From an uncultured Chlorobiaceae bacterium (GTDB taxonomy: Bacteria > Bacteroidota > Chlorobiia > Chlorobiales > Chlorobiaceae): a DNA stretch of 10,672 nucleotides. The DNA lies in the NCBI GenBank assembly GCA_903929845.1, contig CAIYWF010000158.1, positions 1 to 10,672 of the forward strand, in the 5' to 3' direction. This document shows, one piece after another, positions 1-6,867 of this stretch. A program made the translations under genes and the position numbers. Numbering within the stretch: position 1 is the stretch's first letter; every line of letters begins with the position of its first letter. A model generated the notes under the pieces. The model was not told where the DNA came from, did not search any database, and saw nothing but the letters and a program-made list of their open reading frames with translations.

Positions 1-243
1 AAAATATAGAGAATAACTCCAGAAACGAGAATCATGAGGAAAGAGAGAAAAAGCCCGAAACTGGTAAATGACCGCCAATTGAAAGATCGATTCATGGTAT
101 GCCTTTGATTATTTGTTTATTTCTTACATGTCTGCTATAAAGTGGGACGACCTTTTTGTTCTTTCCTTGCGGGGCAATCGTGGTAGTCGTGAGAATTTCC
201 GGCTATTCGGTGAGAATGTATCCAGATCTTTGAGCCTCTGGCC

Positions 244-307
244 GGAAACGCCGGGCTCCAGTTCGGCAGAAAAGAAGGTAATATGCCGAGCTGGAGCTCG
301 GCGTTCC
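244..307. repeat. 22-bp hairpin upstream of tRNA-Ser
   Basis: Bases 247-268 pair with 284-305 for 22 consecutive base pairs, including two G.T pairs (T262/G290 and G254/T298); the loop is 15 nt. A bulged A246 and two more G-C pairs extend the stem. Each arm is itself nearly palindromic: the right arm holds GCCGAGCT-GG-AGCTCGGC. The element therefore looks like two inverted copies of one small palindrome. It could be a REP/BIME-type repeat or part of a transcript end. Only a weak T-run (CTTTTG) follows, so I do not call it a terminator. The rest of 1-496 holds no convincing gene; the 77-codon frame at 113-346 runs through this hairpin and looks random. Confidence 0.75.
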
Positions 308-496
308 CAGACTGCTTTTGCGTTTAAAGATGGTTATAACATTTGATCAGATTCATGCTCAGATAATAAACTGCAAGGTAATTGATTGAGATTTTCATAA
401 ATTCACTGCCACTATAAAGATGAAATGATCACGTCTTGAAAACTGAAATCATCAAGAAAAGCATAAAGACACAAGCCAGGCTATTATAAAACATAC

Positions 497-584
<88 letters not shown>

Positions 585-590
585 AGAACG

Positions 591-617
591 ATAGTCCAGC
601 ACTATCCCATATAGTCC
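591..617. repeat. ATAGTCC direct repeat, possible attachment-region sequence
   Basis: ATAGTCC occurs at 591-597 and again at 611-617, 20 bp apart, immediately 3' of the tRNA and before the terminator. The position beside a tRNA-associated integrase suggests part of attL or integrase-binding sites. No second copy of the tRNA 3' end is visible in the window, so the crossover site cannot be fixed. Confidence 0.3.
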
Positions 618-653
618 GAAAAGCCCTGTAAAATCAGGGCTTTTCTTGTTTTT
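618..653 (+). terminator. Intrinsic terminator after tRNA-Ser
   Basis: An 11-bp perfect stem, GAAAAGCCCTG/CAGGGCTTTTC, with a 6-nt loop is followed by TTGTTTTT. This is a textbook rho-independent terminator for the tRNA transcript and insulates the integrase gene downstream. Confidence 0.9.
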
Positions 654-718
654 AGGTCTACCCTTGTTTATATTTGTTTTGTGAAATCAAAGTTTTTTTG
701 TGGTGTTTTTGGGGGTAT

Positions 719-746
719 GATACCACAGAACGTTTTCGGATACCAC
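719..746. repeat. GATACCAC direct repeats upstream of the integrase
   Basis: GATACCAC is found at 719-726 and 739-746, again 20 bp apart. The first copy lies in a near palindrome, GGTATGATACC. Short repeats between the tRNA end and a DUF4102 integrase start are plausible arm-type binding sites or an autoregulatory operator. This rests on position and spacing only. Confidence 0.35.
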
Positions 747-765
747 CAAAACAATATTTGAGCCC

Positions 766-2028
766 ATGCCTAAACGGATAGCGCCTCTTTCTGAGGTACG
801 AGTTAACAAGGCCAAACCAACAGACAAGGAATACAAAATTTCGGATGGTGGTGGCCTGCACCTGCTGATCACTCCAAGCGGGGGTAAGCTCTGGCGCTTG
901 AAATATCGTTTTGATGGAAAAGAAAAGTTGCTTGCCTTTGGAAGCTATCCCGAAATTTCTCTGGCGATAGCACGGCAAAGGCGGGAAGAGACTCGAAAAC
1001 TTTTGGCATTCGGTCAGGATCCTGGAGAGGCAAAAAAGGCTGCAAAAAGAGCGGCTGCCATTGAGGCTACCTCTGCTTTTGAGTTGGTCGCTCATGAGTG
1101 GTATGAAAAGAATGAAGCGGTTTGGTCTGCTGGTCATGCTGCCACCGTTAAAGGCAGGCTCAATAAAGATGTTTTTCCTGCATTTGGCAGTAAGCCGGTT
1201 AGTGCTATTACGGCTTCGGATGTTCGGGCTATGCTTTTGAAGATAGAGGCGCGTGGTGCTTCTGAAACTGCTGTCAGGATTAAAATCATTTGTGGGCAGG
1301 TGTTTCGGTATGCCGTGGCAACAGGAAGGCTGGAACATGACCCTTCGACAGCTTTAAAGTCTCATGAGATATTCCGGAAGCGCGTCACCCGGCACCATGC
1401 CGCTATTACGGATCCGAAGGCATTGGCTCCTCTGTTGATGGCGATTGATGAGTATCAGGGAACCTTTGTCGTGAAATCGGCTCTGCAATTAACTCCCCTG
1501 CTGTTTGTCCGCCCTGGCGAACTTCAGAAAATGGAGTGGTCTGAACTTGACTTTGAGGCTGCTTTGTGGTCTATCCCTGCTGATCGCATGAAGATGAAGC
1601 AGCCGCACGTTGTGCCGCTTGCCAAACAGACCCTGAAGATTTTTAAGGCACTTCAACTGGTGACTGGCTCCGGGCGCTATATTTTTCCTGGCCGGACAAG
1701 TTCACGCCCCATAAGCAATAACAGCGTCAATGCTGCTCTTCGATACCTTGGTTTCGACAGGGACACGGTAACCGGTCACGGGTTCAGAGCGACAGCTCGA
1801 ACGATTCTGGATGAAGTGCTGGGCTTCCGTGTTGATCTGATCGAACACCAGTTGGCTCATGCTGTCAGGGATCCGAATGGACGCGCCTATAATCGCACCT
1901 CCTTTATTGATGATCGCTGTCAGATGATGCAGGCATGGGCGGATTATCTGGATACTCTGAAAGCCGGTCCGAAGAGTGCTGCTCTGGATGCTTTGCCTAC
2001 TCTCCCTTTGTTTAAGACTACAAAATAA
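766..2028 (+). CDS. int: DUF4102-type tyrosine integrase
   Basis: A site-specific recombinase that would integrate and excise the element at the neighbouring tRNA-Ser. The protein has 420 residues, normal for P4-like island integrases. Residues 1-95 form the DUF4102 arm-binding domain (SDGGGLHLLITPSGGKLWRL is typical). About 105-190 is the SAM-like core-binding domain. About 215-390 is the catalytic domain, with every active-site residue visible: R249 (in RPGE), a lysine at 276-278, H338 and R341 (HGFR), H365 (LAH) and the nucleophile Y375 (AYNR). The enzyme appears intact. The ATG at 766 starts the conserved N-terminal domain, but no clear Shine-Dalgarno sequence precedes it. It reads away from the tRNA and is followed by a 110-bp gap with no clear terminator. 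The family call is firm; the target site is inferred from position. Confidence 0.95.
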   Translation: MPKRIAPLSEVRVNKAKPTDKEYKISDGGGLHLLITPSGGKLWRLKYRFDGKEKLLAFGSYPEISLAIARQRREETRKLLAFGQDPGEAKKAAKRAAAIEATSAFELVAHEWYEKNEAVWSAGHAATVKGRLNKDVFPAFGSKPVSAITASDVRAMLLKIEARGASETAVRIKIICGQVFRYAVATGRLEHDPSTALKSHEIFRKRVTRHHAAITDPKALAPLLMAIDEYQGTFVVKSALQLTPLLFVRPGELQKMEWSELDFEAALWSIPADRMKMKQPHVVPLAKQTLKIFKALQLVTGSGRYIFPGRTSSRPISNNSVNAALRYLGFDRDTVTGHGFRATARTILDEVLGFRVDLIEHQLAHAVRDPNGRAYNRTSFIDDRCQMMQAWADYLDTLKAGPKSAALDALPTLPLFKTTK

Positions 2029-2138
2029 TTATCTCTTTTTTTCTGTTCCTGTACTACGTTGAGCAAGCATATATTTGCTGAGTTTTTTATACTTTCCAAG
2101 TACATCGAAACGTTTTAAAAAATATTGGCGCGTGTGGT

Positions 2139-3179
2139 ATGGGGGTGGTTCAGGCAAGTGATGAGGATATTCGGTTGGGGGTATCCTCTGCTCTGCTGGC
2201 ATTGCTGGAAGGGCAAGGTTCGGAACGGGATTTTGCGGCAACAGCGGAATATGTTCCTACAGAGCAAGAGCTGGTTATGGAGCTTTGTAATGCGAGGGGG
2301 TGCAATTGGCGATTAGCTTCGATGATGTCAGGGGTTGACGCCAGTTGGAATGGAAATGCTGTTGGCCCTTACTGGCCGTTCATGCGCGGCATGGATAATT
2401 TCCCTGAGATTCCGTTGTTTCACATGCTGACGCCCAATGAATGGAGGGAGAAACCTCTGGCATTTATTTTGAGGCAGATCCGGTCAAGCCCTACAGTGTA
2501 TAGGAATATTGTTGTGTATAGTGTTGACCGATATCGAATAGCGGCGCGAAAAAGGCTGACGGGGATTGCTCAAGGCAAATGGATTGATGCGGATGAGCTT
2601 GATAAGAGCGCTCCAATGAAGCGGCAGGCGCTTGAAGAACGATACTTCCGGCTGCTCAATGCTGAATCATTACACCGTAGTGACATTGCTACTGATTTTG
2701 ATGCGGAACAGGAATGTTACCGCTTTCATCCTGATACTGTAGAGCATATCGCTCCGCTTCTTACTACGGCAGACTTGATAAGAAAGGTTCTGGCTCTCCA
2801 GACATTGCAGCAGCTCCTTGATGAAGCCGTGGAGAACAGAGTGGAGACGATGCCTGCGACCGGGTTCACCACTTCGACACCTGGGGGAAGGGAGGCAACA
2901 GCAGAACGTCCTGAAAACCAGAAAAGAAAAATCCCTGATTTTAAAAAGAATCGAAGCTGGACTCAGTTTGTTCAGAATAAAGCGATCCTGGATGAATTCA
3001 GGCAAATTTGCCATGAGGAGGGATGTACCAACAAAAAACAACTTGTGGATGAGTTTTGGCTTCTCCACGGAAAGGAGCTGGATGGAAAGAAATCTGGTCT
3101 TTATGGTGCCTGTTGTAATAATGAAAAAGCAAACAAATTTCTGGAACAAACAATCAGTGAGCACAAAATGGCGAAATAA
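2139..3179 (+). CDS. Hypothetical protein between int and xis
   Basis: I do not recognise this 346-residue protein. It has no signal peptide or membrane segment, so it is probably cytosolic. Residues 1-50 are acidic and helical, 60-100 are rich in aromatic residues (several Trp and Phe), and 200-235 form a leucine-rich helix. A basic, low-complexity linker spans about 238-272, followed by a compact charged C-terminal domain of about 75 residues starting at SWTQF. The linker between two folded parts suggests a two-domain protein. No ribosome binding site is obvious before the ATG at 2139, so the start is uncertain; no ATG, GTG or TTG lies just upstream in frame. It shares the strand of int and the replication genes, and a 125-bp spacer with operator-like repeats separates it from the next gene. 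It may be an island accessory gene; no function is assigned. Confidence 0.8.
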   Translation: MGVVQASDEDIRLGVSSALLALLEGQGSERDFAATAEYVPTEQELVMELCNARGCNWRLASMMSGVDASWNGNAVGPYWPFMRGMDNFPEIPLFHMLTPNEWREKPLAFILRQIRSSPTVYRNIVVYSVDRYRIAARKRLTGIAQGKWIDADELDKSAPMKRQALEERYFRLLNAESLHRSDIATDFDAEQECYRFHPDTVEHIAPLLTTADLIRKVLALQTLQQLLDEAVENRVETMPATGFTTSTPGGREATAERPENQKRKIPDFKKNRSWTQFVQNKAILDEFRQICHEEGCTNKKQLVDEFWLLHGKELDGKKSGLYGACCNNEKANKFLEQTISEHKMAK

Positions 3180-3215
3180 GCAAACTGCAAGCGATCATAA
3201 AGCGTTTTGTGAACG

Positions 3216-3232
3216 TAATATACTGTATATTA
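3216..3232. promoter_or_regulatory. 17-bp palindrome, possible operator
   Basis: TAATATACTGTATATTA is a perfect inverted repeat of two 8-bp arms around a central T, lying 73 bp upstream of the excisionase-like gene. Nearby are AGCAATAA repeated at 3240-3247 and 3270-3277 (30 bp apart, about three helical turns) and a small inverted repeat, TAGCA/TGCTA, at 3269-3282. This spacer probably holds the control region for the excision and replication genes. The binding protein is unknown; the AlpA, excisionase-like and Cro/CI-like proteins of this element are candidates. Confidence 0.5.
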
Positions 3233-3304
3233 ATGAGTAAGCAATAACTTCATTGTATGTTATTTGTGTAGCAATAATGCTATGCAACTTTAACACGTGA
3301 TACA

Positions 3305-3535
3305 ATGAGTACTGTTGATCCCCTTCAGAAGCCGAAAAGGCAGTTTCTCAACCTTGATAGTTTGGTTGAGTTCGCCGTGCAGGTTTATGACCTGCCAATT
3401 TCCCGGATTTCAATTTATCGAGCAGTGAAAAGTAAAAGTTTGCCTTCGTTCAAGGTGAATGGGCGATTGCTTTTCAGGATTACCGACGTTGAGCAGTGGA
3501 TTGAGGGTGCCTCTGAGAAAAAGGGAGGTGCGTGA
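3305..3535 (+). CDS. Excisionase-family helix-turn-helix protein
   Basis: A small 76-residue DNA-binding protein. Residues about 32-68 (ISRISIYRAVKSKSLPSFKV followed by NGRLLFRITDVEQWIEG) match the MerR-like HTH_17/excisionase pattern: a recognition helix, a short basic wing, then an 'F-x-x-x-D-V-E-x-W' helix. Such proteins act as recombination directionality factors or small transcriptional regulators of mobile elements. Its stop codon shares one base with the next gene's ATG (TGATG at 3533-3537), so the two are probably translationally coupled. The ATG at 3305 is the only sensible start; no strong Shine-Dalgarno is visible. Family membership is clear. Whether it is an excisionase or a regulator cannot be read from sequence. 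Confidence 0.85.
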   Translation: MSTVDPLQKPKRQFLNLDSLVEFAVQVYDLPISRISIYRAVKSKSLPSFKVNGRLLFRITDVEQWIEGASEKKGGA

Positions 3536-3765
3536 TGAATGTCTCAAAATTCTATCGGCTTCGAGAAATTATCGGGGACCGCAAACTGGGAATCCCTGGT
3601 ATTGTGCCGGTCTCACGGGCAGCATGGTATGCTGGTATTAAAAATGGGCGTTATCCAAAACCCGTCAAACTCTCTGAAAAGACTGCTGCATGGCGGGTAT
3701 CTGATATTGAGGTGTTGGTCGAAAGACTGAATAAGGGGTGTTGGAACGAACAGGTGGAGGAATAG
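3535..3765 (+). CDS. alpA: AlpA-family transcriptional regulator
   Basis: The 76-residue protein carries the classic AlpA signature: 'IVPVSRAAWYAGIKNGRYPK' followed by 'PVKLSEKTAAWRVSDIEVLVERL', that is, an HTH with serine before the recognition helix, the 'YPKPVKL' wing and the 'W-x-x-SDIE' helix. In P4-like and PICI-type elements AlpA activates excision or the element's lytic genes. I start it at ATG 3535, because GGGAGGT (3523-3529) sits at ideal distance; the GTG three bases earlier is too close to that site. It overlaps the stop of the preceding HTH gene by one base. Pairing with that gene suggests a two-protein switch for excision and replication. It ends 41 bp before the ATPase gene. 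Confidence 0.9.
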   Translation: MNVSKFYRLREIIGDRKLGIPGIVPVSRAAWYAGIKNGRYPKPVKLSEKTAAWRVSDIEVLVERLNKGCWNEQVEE

Positions 3766-3806
3766 GAGCCGAATAAAAAAGCCCTGCGTGAGAGGAGGGA
3801 CACTCT

Positions 3807-5246
3807 ATGAGTGACGCACATGATTCAATCGGGCTGCAGGCTGCCCGGTTGCGGGAGGCGAGAGTAACAAACAGGGCGAAACAAACGGCCAACAGTCATG
3901 GACGTTACGGTACCGATGCGGAAGAGGTGTTAAAAAGTGCGGCTCCGGTGTTCCCTCTTGAGGTTTTTCCTGAAGCTTTGCAGGTGATGACGAGGGAGGC
4001 TGATGAGCGGCTGAATTATGGCATTGCGTTTACGGGTTGTTCGATGTTGTTTGCTGCTGCGTCGGCTATCGGGAATTCGTGTGTGGTGGAGATGAATCCG
4101 GATTGGATGGAGGGAGTGACGTTATGGATGGTGTTGGTCGGGCATACGGGGAAGGGAAAGGGCCATGCGTTGAAACGGGTGCTGAAAGAGATTGAGCTGC
4201 AGGATGCCTCACGATATTCGGTGTGGGTGGAGGAGATGAAGAGGTATAAGCGGTCATTGGAGCAGTTTAACCGGGAGAAGAAAAAGGAGCTGGTGAGCGA
4301 TGCTGATGAACCGGAACTGCCGATCTGGAAAAAAGTTATTCTGTCGGATGTGACGCCGGAGAAGATGGGCCGGGTTCATGCTGATAATCCTCGAGGAATT
4401 TGCCTGCATGTGGATGAGCTTGCCGGTTGGCTGCAGACGTTTAACCGATATAATGTCGGGAATGCTCAGAAGAGTTATAACACGGCGTGGAGCCGGAGCC
4501 CGCTGATTATTGACCGGGTCGCGGCTGGGTCGATCAGGATTGAGGCGCCGTGCATTATGGTTGGCGGAACGATTCAGCCAAGAATATTGCCGGAGCTGAT
4601 GGCAGAGAACCGGGGTGATGACGGGTTTACGCATCGGTTGCTCTTTTGCTCTCCGGATGCGGAGGCAAAACCCTGGAACCGGGAAGATTATGACAAAAGT
4701 ATTTTCAGTCGATGGGATGGGGTTATGCGAACCTTGTTGGCGCTCCCTTATGAGGTTGGTGATGTTGTTCTTCCGCAGGTGCTGAAATTTAAACCTGATG
4801 CGAAAGCTTTGCTGCATGATTGGCAGGGCATTTTGACAAAAAAAGCCAACCTTTGCCGCAGTGCCTATATCAAGGGTGTGTATGCAAAGATTGGGCAGTA
4901 TGCCATTCGTCTCTCTCTGATTATGCAGATGGTCCGGTATGCCTGCCGTGAGGGCAGCAAGGAACAGATCAGCATCGAATCGGTACACTGTGCGATAACG
5001 TTGGCCGAGTATTTCAAGGCGAGTCACCTTCAAATTTTTGAGGAGATTGAGAGCCATTCGCCTCTGGATGACTTGTCGGAGGAGAAGATACACCTGTACC
5101 ATGCCTTGCCGGAGCTGTTCAAAAAGTCGGAGGGTCTGGCGATTGCAACAACGATGAACATGGCGCCAAGGACGTTTGAGCGGTTTGTTCTGAACAAGGT
5201 GTTTTTCAAAAAGAAGCGCTGGGGGGAGTATGCGAAACAGCTTTAA
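3807..5246 (+). CDS. DUF3987-family replicative ATPase/helicase-like protein
   Basis: A 479-residue protein resembling the DUF3987 family, P-loop proteins common in integrated elements and phages and thought to act as replicative helicases beside primases. Residues about 50-100 form the leader ('LPEAL...' type) region. The Walker A-like motif is G112-HTGKGKG, with K118 followed by glycine where serine or threonine is usual. Walker B is ICLHVDE with D203 and E204. GGTIQP (about 253-258) resembles a sensor strand, and DGFTHR (R277) is a likely arginine finger. The last 150 residues are helical. The ATG has a strong GGAGGG site 7 bases upstream. The gene follows alpA by 41 bp and precedes an iteron field and an AEP primase, supporting a role in replicating the element. 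Helicase activity itself is inference. Confidence 0.85.
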   Translation: MSDAHDSIGLQAARLREARVTNRAKQTANSHGRYGTDAEEVLKSAAPVFPLEVFPEALQVMTREADERLNYGIAFTGCSMLFAAASAIGNSCVVEMNPDWMEGVTLWMVLVGHTGKGKGHALKRVLKEIELQDASRYSVWVEEMKRYKRSLEQFNREKKKELVSDADEPELPIWKKVILSDVTPEKMGRVHADNPRGICLHVDELAGWLQTFNRYNVGNAQKSYNTAWSRSPLIIDRVAAGSIRIEAPCIMVGGTIQPRILPELMAENRGDDGFTHRLLFCSPDAEAKPWNREDYDKSIFSRWDGVMRTLLALPYEVGDVVLPQVLKFKPDAKALLHDWQGILTKKANLCRSAYIKGVYAKIGQYAIRLSLIMQMVRYACREGSKEQISIESVHCAITLAEYFKASHLQIFEEIESHSPLDDLSEEKIHLYHALPELFKKSEGLAIATTMNMAPRTFERFVLNKVFFKKKRWGEYAKQL

Positions 5247-5258
5247 AGAAGATACCCC

Positions 5259-5461
5259 TGGCGGAAGTGGCGAAAGTGGCGGAGAAATTGGGATGTTGTT
5301 GCTTTTCCTACCGTTGCAGGGATTGCATTTCGCCATCATTTCGCCACTTTCGCCACCATGTTGCCACCATGTCGCCAACAGGTGAAGTTATGGAAACCGT
5401 TCATGGAAAAGGCGTTACGGGGTTTTCCGCCAGTTTCGCCAGTTTCGCCACTTTCGCCACC
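5259..5461. repeat. 9-bp iteron field, candidate replication origin
   Basis: Between ATPase and primase lie about twelve copies of a 9-bp unit. Three face forward (TGGCGGAAG, TGGCGAAAG, TGGCGGAGA; 5259-5285). Five face the opposite way at 9- and 11-bp spacing (CATTTCGCC, CATTTCGCC, ACTTTCGCC, CATGTTGCC, CATGTCGCC; 5326-5376). Four more in the reverse orientation are in strict 9-bp tandem (5423-5458). A further forward copy, TGGCGAAAA, lies just inside the primase gene (5499-5507). The inverted clusters could also pair as a large hairpin. Position between two replication genes, spacing near a helical turn, and both orientations fit an iteron-type origin. A tandem-repeat protein linker is the alternative, since 9-bp units keep one frame open (5267-5485). 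Confidence 0.6.
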
Positions 5462-5481
5462 ACCGGTAAAGTTCTGAAGCA

Positions 5482-6285
5482 ATGAACGGGTTCTGCGATG
5501 GCGAAAACCAGCCTGACGGAAGGGTGCTGGTGTCGTTCAGCCAGCATCAGGCGGAGGGGTTCCGGTCGGAACGGATTCTGTTTGACCGGGTTGAGGGAAT
5601 GGTGCGGTTTAAGGGGAATTATTCGGCAACGGCGTTCAGGGAGGAGTATCGGGATGGGGAACATGCGTTGCCGGGTCAGGAGCTGATTATCTTGGATTTT
5701 GATGACCGGTATTCGATTGGTGAGGCGATGCTTGATTTTGCCGAGTATGTGGGGCTGATTGCAACCACGCGGAACCATTTGCGGGAGAAGCATGGGGTGG
5801 TGGCTGAGCGGTTCAGGGTGATTCTGCCGACGGATAAACCGATTATGCTTGAGCGTGAGGCGTTCAAGGTGATGATGGCGGAGGTGATGCGCCGGTTTGT
5901 TCATGCTGATCCGGCGTGCAAGAATATTGACCGGATGTATTACGGCTTTCCTGAAGCGGAGGTTTACTACCTGGAGGGGGGGCGGCTTTTTGACTGGGAG
6001 TGGTTTTATCGGGCGGCAATGGTGAGGCTGCATGAGAGGGAGTGGCTAAGGAGAGGAAGGGAGCGACGGGCAGAGAGTGAGGCGTCGCTTCAAAAAAGCT
6101 ACAGGACGTTTTTTCTGAACCGGTTTGTACCGGGGAACAGGAATAATGCGCTGTTTCAGCTCGCCTGCTGGATGAGGGATGATGGGATTGTTGAGCTGGA
6201 GCAGTTGTTATGGGAGTTAAACAATGGATCGGGGTGTCCGCTTGATGAGCATGAAGTGAGGCGGATTCTCCGACGGGTAGAGTGA
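5482..6285 (+). CDS. AEP-family primase with PriCT-like C-terminus
   Basis: A 267-residue protein matching the archaeo-eukaryotic primase (PrimPol-like) pattern. LDFDD (D72, D74, D75) would supply the metal-binding acidic residues. ATTRNH (residues 94-99) fits the second motif with its histidine. RFRVILP (110-116) and NIDRMYYG (148-155) are the following conserved strands. The C-terminal 50 residues (GNRNNALFQLACWM at 218-231, then LWELNNG and PLDEHEVRRIL) match the PriCT accessory helix pattern. It would lay primers, and perhaps extend them, for the element's replication with the upstream ATPase. The ATG at 5482 has only a weak ribosome site; it overlaps the stop of a short frame running through the iterons (ATGA). 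The gene ends 9 bp from the convergent regulator gene. Family call from motifs; activity inferred. Confidence 0.8.
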   Translation: MNGFCDGENQPDGRVLVSFSQHQAEGFRSERILFDRVEGMVRFKGNYSATAFREEYRDGEHALPGQELIILDFDDRYSIGEAMLDFAEYVGLIATTRNHLREKHGVVAERFRVILPTDKPIMLEREAFKVMMAEVMRRFVHADPACKNIDRMYYGFPEAEVYYLEGGRLFDWEWFYRAAMVRLHEREWLRRGRERRAESEASLQKSYRTFFLNRFVPGNRNNALFQLACWMRDDGIVELEQLLWELNNGSGCPLDEHEVRRILRRVE

Positions 6286-6294
6286 GCTGACGGA

Positions 6295-6681
6295 TTATTG
6301 ACCAACTCTTTTTTTGATGGTGTCTACAAGCTTGTTGAGTTCGAAAAGCTCTTTGTTGATGTCGATGGTGGCCGTTTGGAGCTGCTGGATTTTTTCGGTG
6401 CACTGGGTAAGCATGACGGTCAGGGTCTGGTCGGGTGGCGGTGGTGGTAGTTCCGGGGCTCCTTTTTTACCGTAGAGAATGTAGTTGACGTCAATACCGA
6501 CGGCTTCGAGTTTTTCGCGCAGGATGTTGCCGATGCGGTTTTTGCCGGTGACGTAGGCGTTAATATAGGAGGAGTCTTTGGCTCCTATGGCCTGGCAGAG
6601 TGCCACTTGGGTTTTGAATTTCTTCTTTATCTCTCCCTTGAGGCGTTTGGCTTCGTCGGTGTACGCGCCTGATACAGGCAT
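6295..6681 (-). CDS. Cro/CI-type helix-turn-helix repressor
   Basis: A 128-residue DNA-binding protein, the only minus-strand gene of the element's core. Residues about 12-70 form an HTH_3/XRE-like domain (KTQVALCQAIGAKDSSYINA and following, ending DVNYILYGKK). A five-proline hinge (79-83) leads to a C-terminal helix (about 85-126) with heptad-like Leu/Ile spacing, probably for dimerisation. There is no S24/LexA-type autocleavage domain, so a RecA-driven self-cleavage switch is not expected. An AAAGG sequence lies about 9 bases before the ATG. It is transcribed toward the primase and divergently from the TerS-like gene, with operator-like repeats in the shared upstream region. It probably represses the element's lytic or replication genes and itself. 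Confidence 0.8.
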   Translation of the reverse strand: MPVSGAYTDEAKRLKGEIKKKFKTQVALCQAIGAKDSSYINAYVTGKNRIGNILREKLEAVGIDVNYILYGKKGAPELPPPPPDQTLTVMLTQCTEKIQQLQTATIDINKELFELNKLVDTIKKRVGQ

Positions 6682-6685
6682 ATCT

Positions 6686-6716
6686 TTACCTTTAATCCAT
6701 TATTTTGCTTACCTTT
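6686..6716 (-). promoter_or_regulatory. Paired AAAGGTAA repeats, possible repressor operators
   Basis: On the minus strand AAAGGTAA occurs twice, at 6709-6716 and 6686-6693, 23 bp apart (about two helical turns), just upstream of the repressor start; the nearer copy also supplies its Shine-Dalgarno bases. The remaining spacer to 6867 contains GATAA-rich sequence (6767-6790) and G-rich/C-rich runs (GGGAAAA at 6817 onward and TTTTCCC at 6834-6848). These fit a divergent control region, but no promoter is certain. Confidence 0.35.
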
Positions 6717-6867
6717 GATAGATAATTATATCCAATATTGAGAATAAAAGCAAACAAAGAGTACGAAAGATAACGAATGATAAGGATAAGCACGGGAACG
6801 GGCGGAGGGAAAAAATGGATAGTTCTTTCTCTATTTTCCCATTTTCCCGTATAAAAAAAGGTATGCG

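Noticed and set aside
113..346. 77-codon open frame upstream of the tRNA
   Set aside because: It runs through the 22-bp hairpin, has no ribosome site and no recognisable protein pattern.
2125..2316. Alternative TTG-initiated frame at the start of the hypothetical gene
   Set aside because: It is a short frame overlapping the longer, better-composed 346-residue gene.
5267..5485. 72-codon open frame starting GTG between ATPase and primase
   Set aside because: Its codons are mostly the 9-bp iterons, which keep one frame open by themselves. The ATGA overlap with the primase start is noted, but I do not call it a gene.
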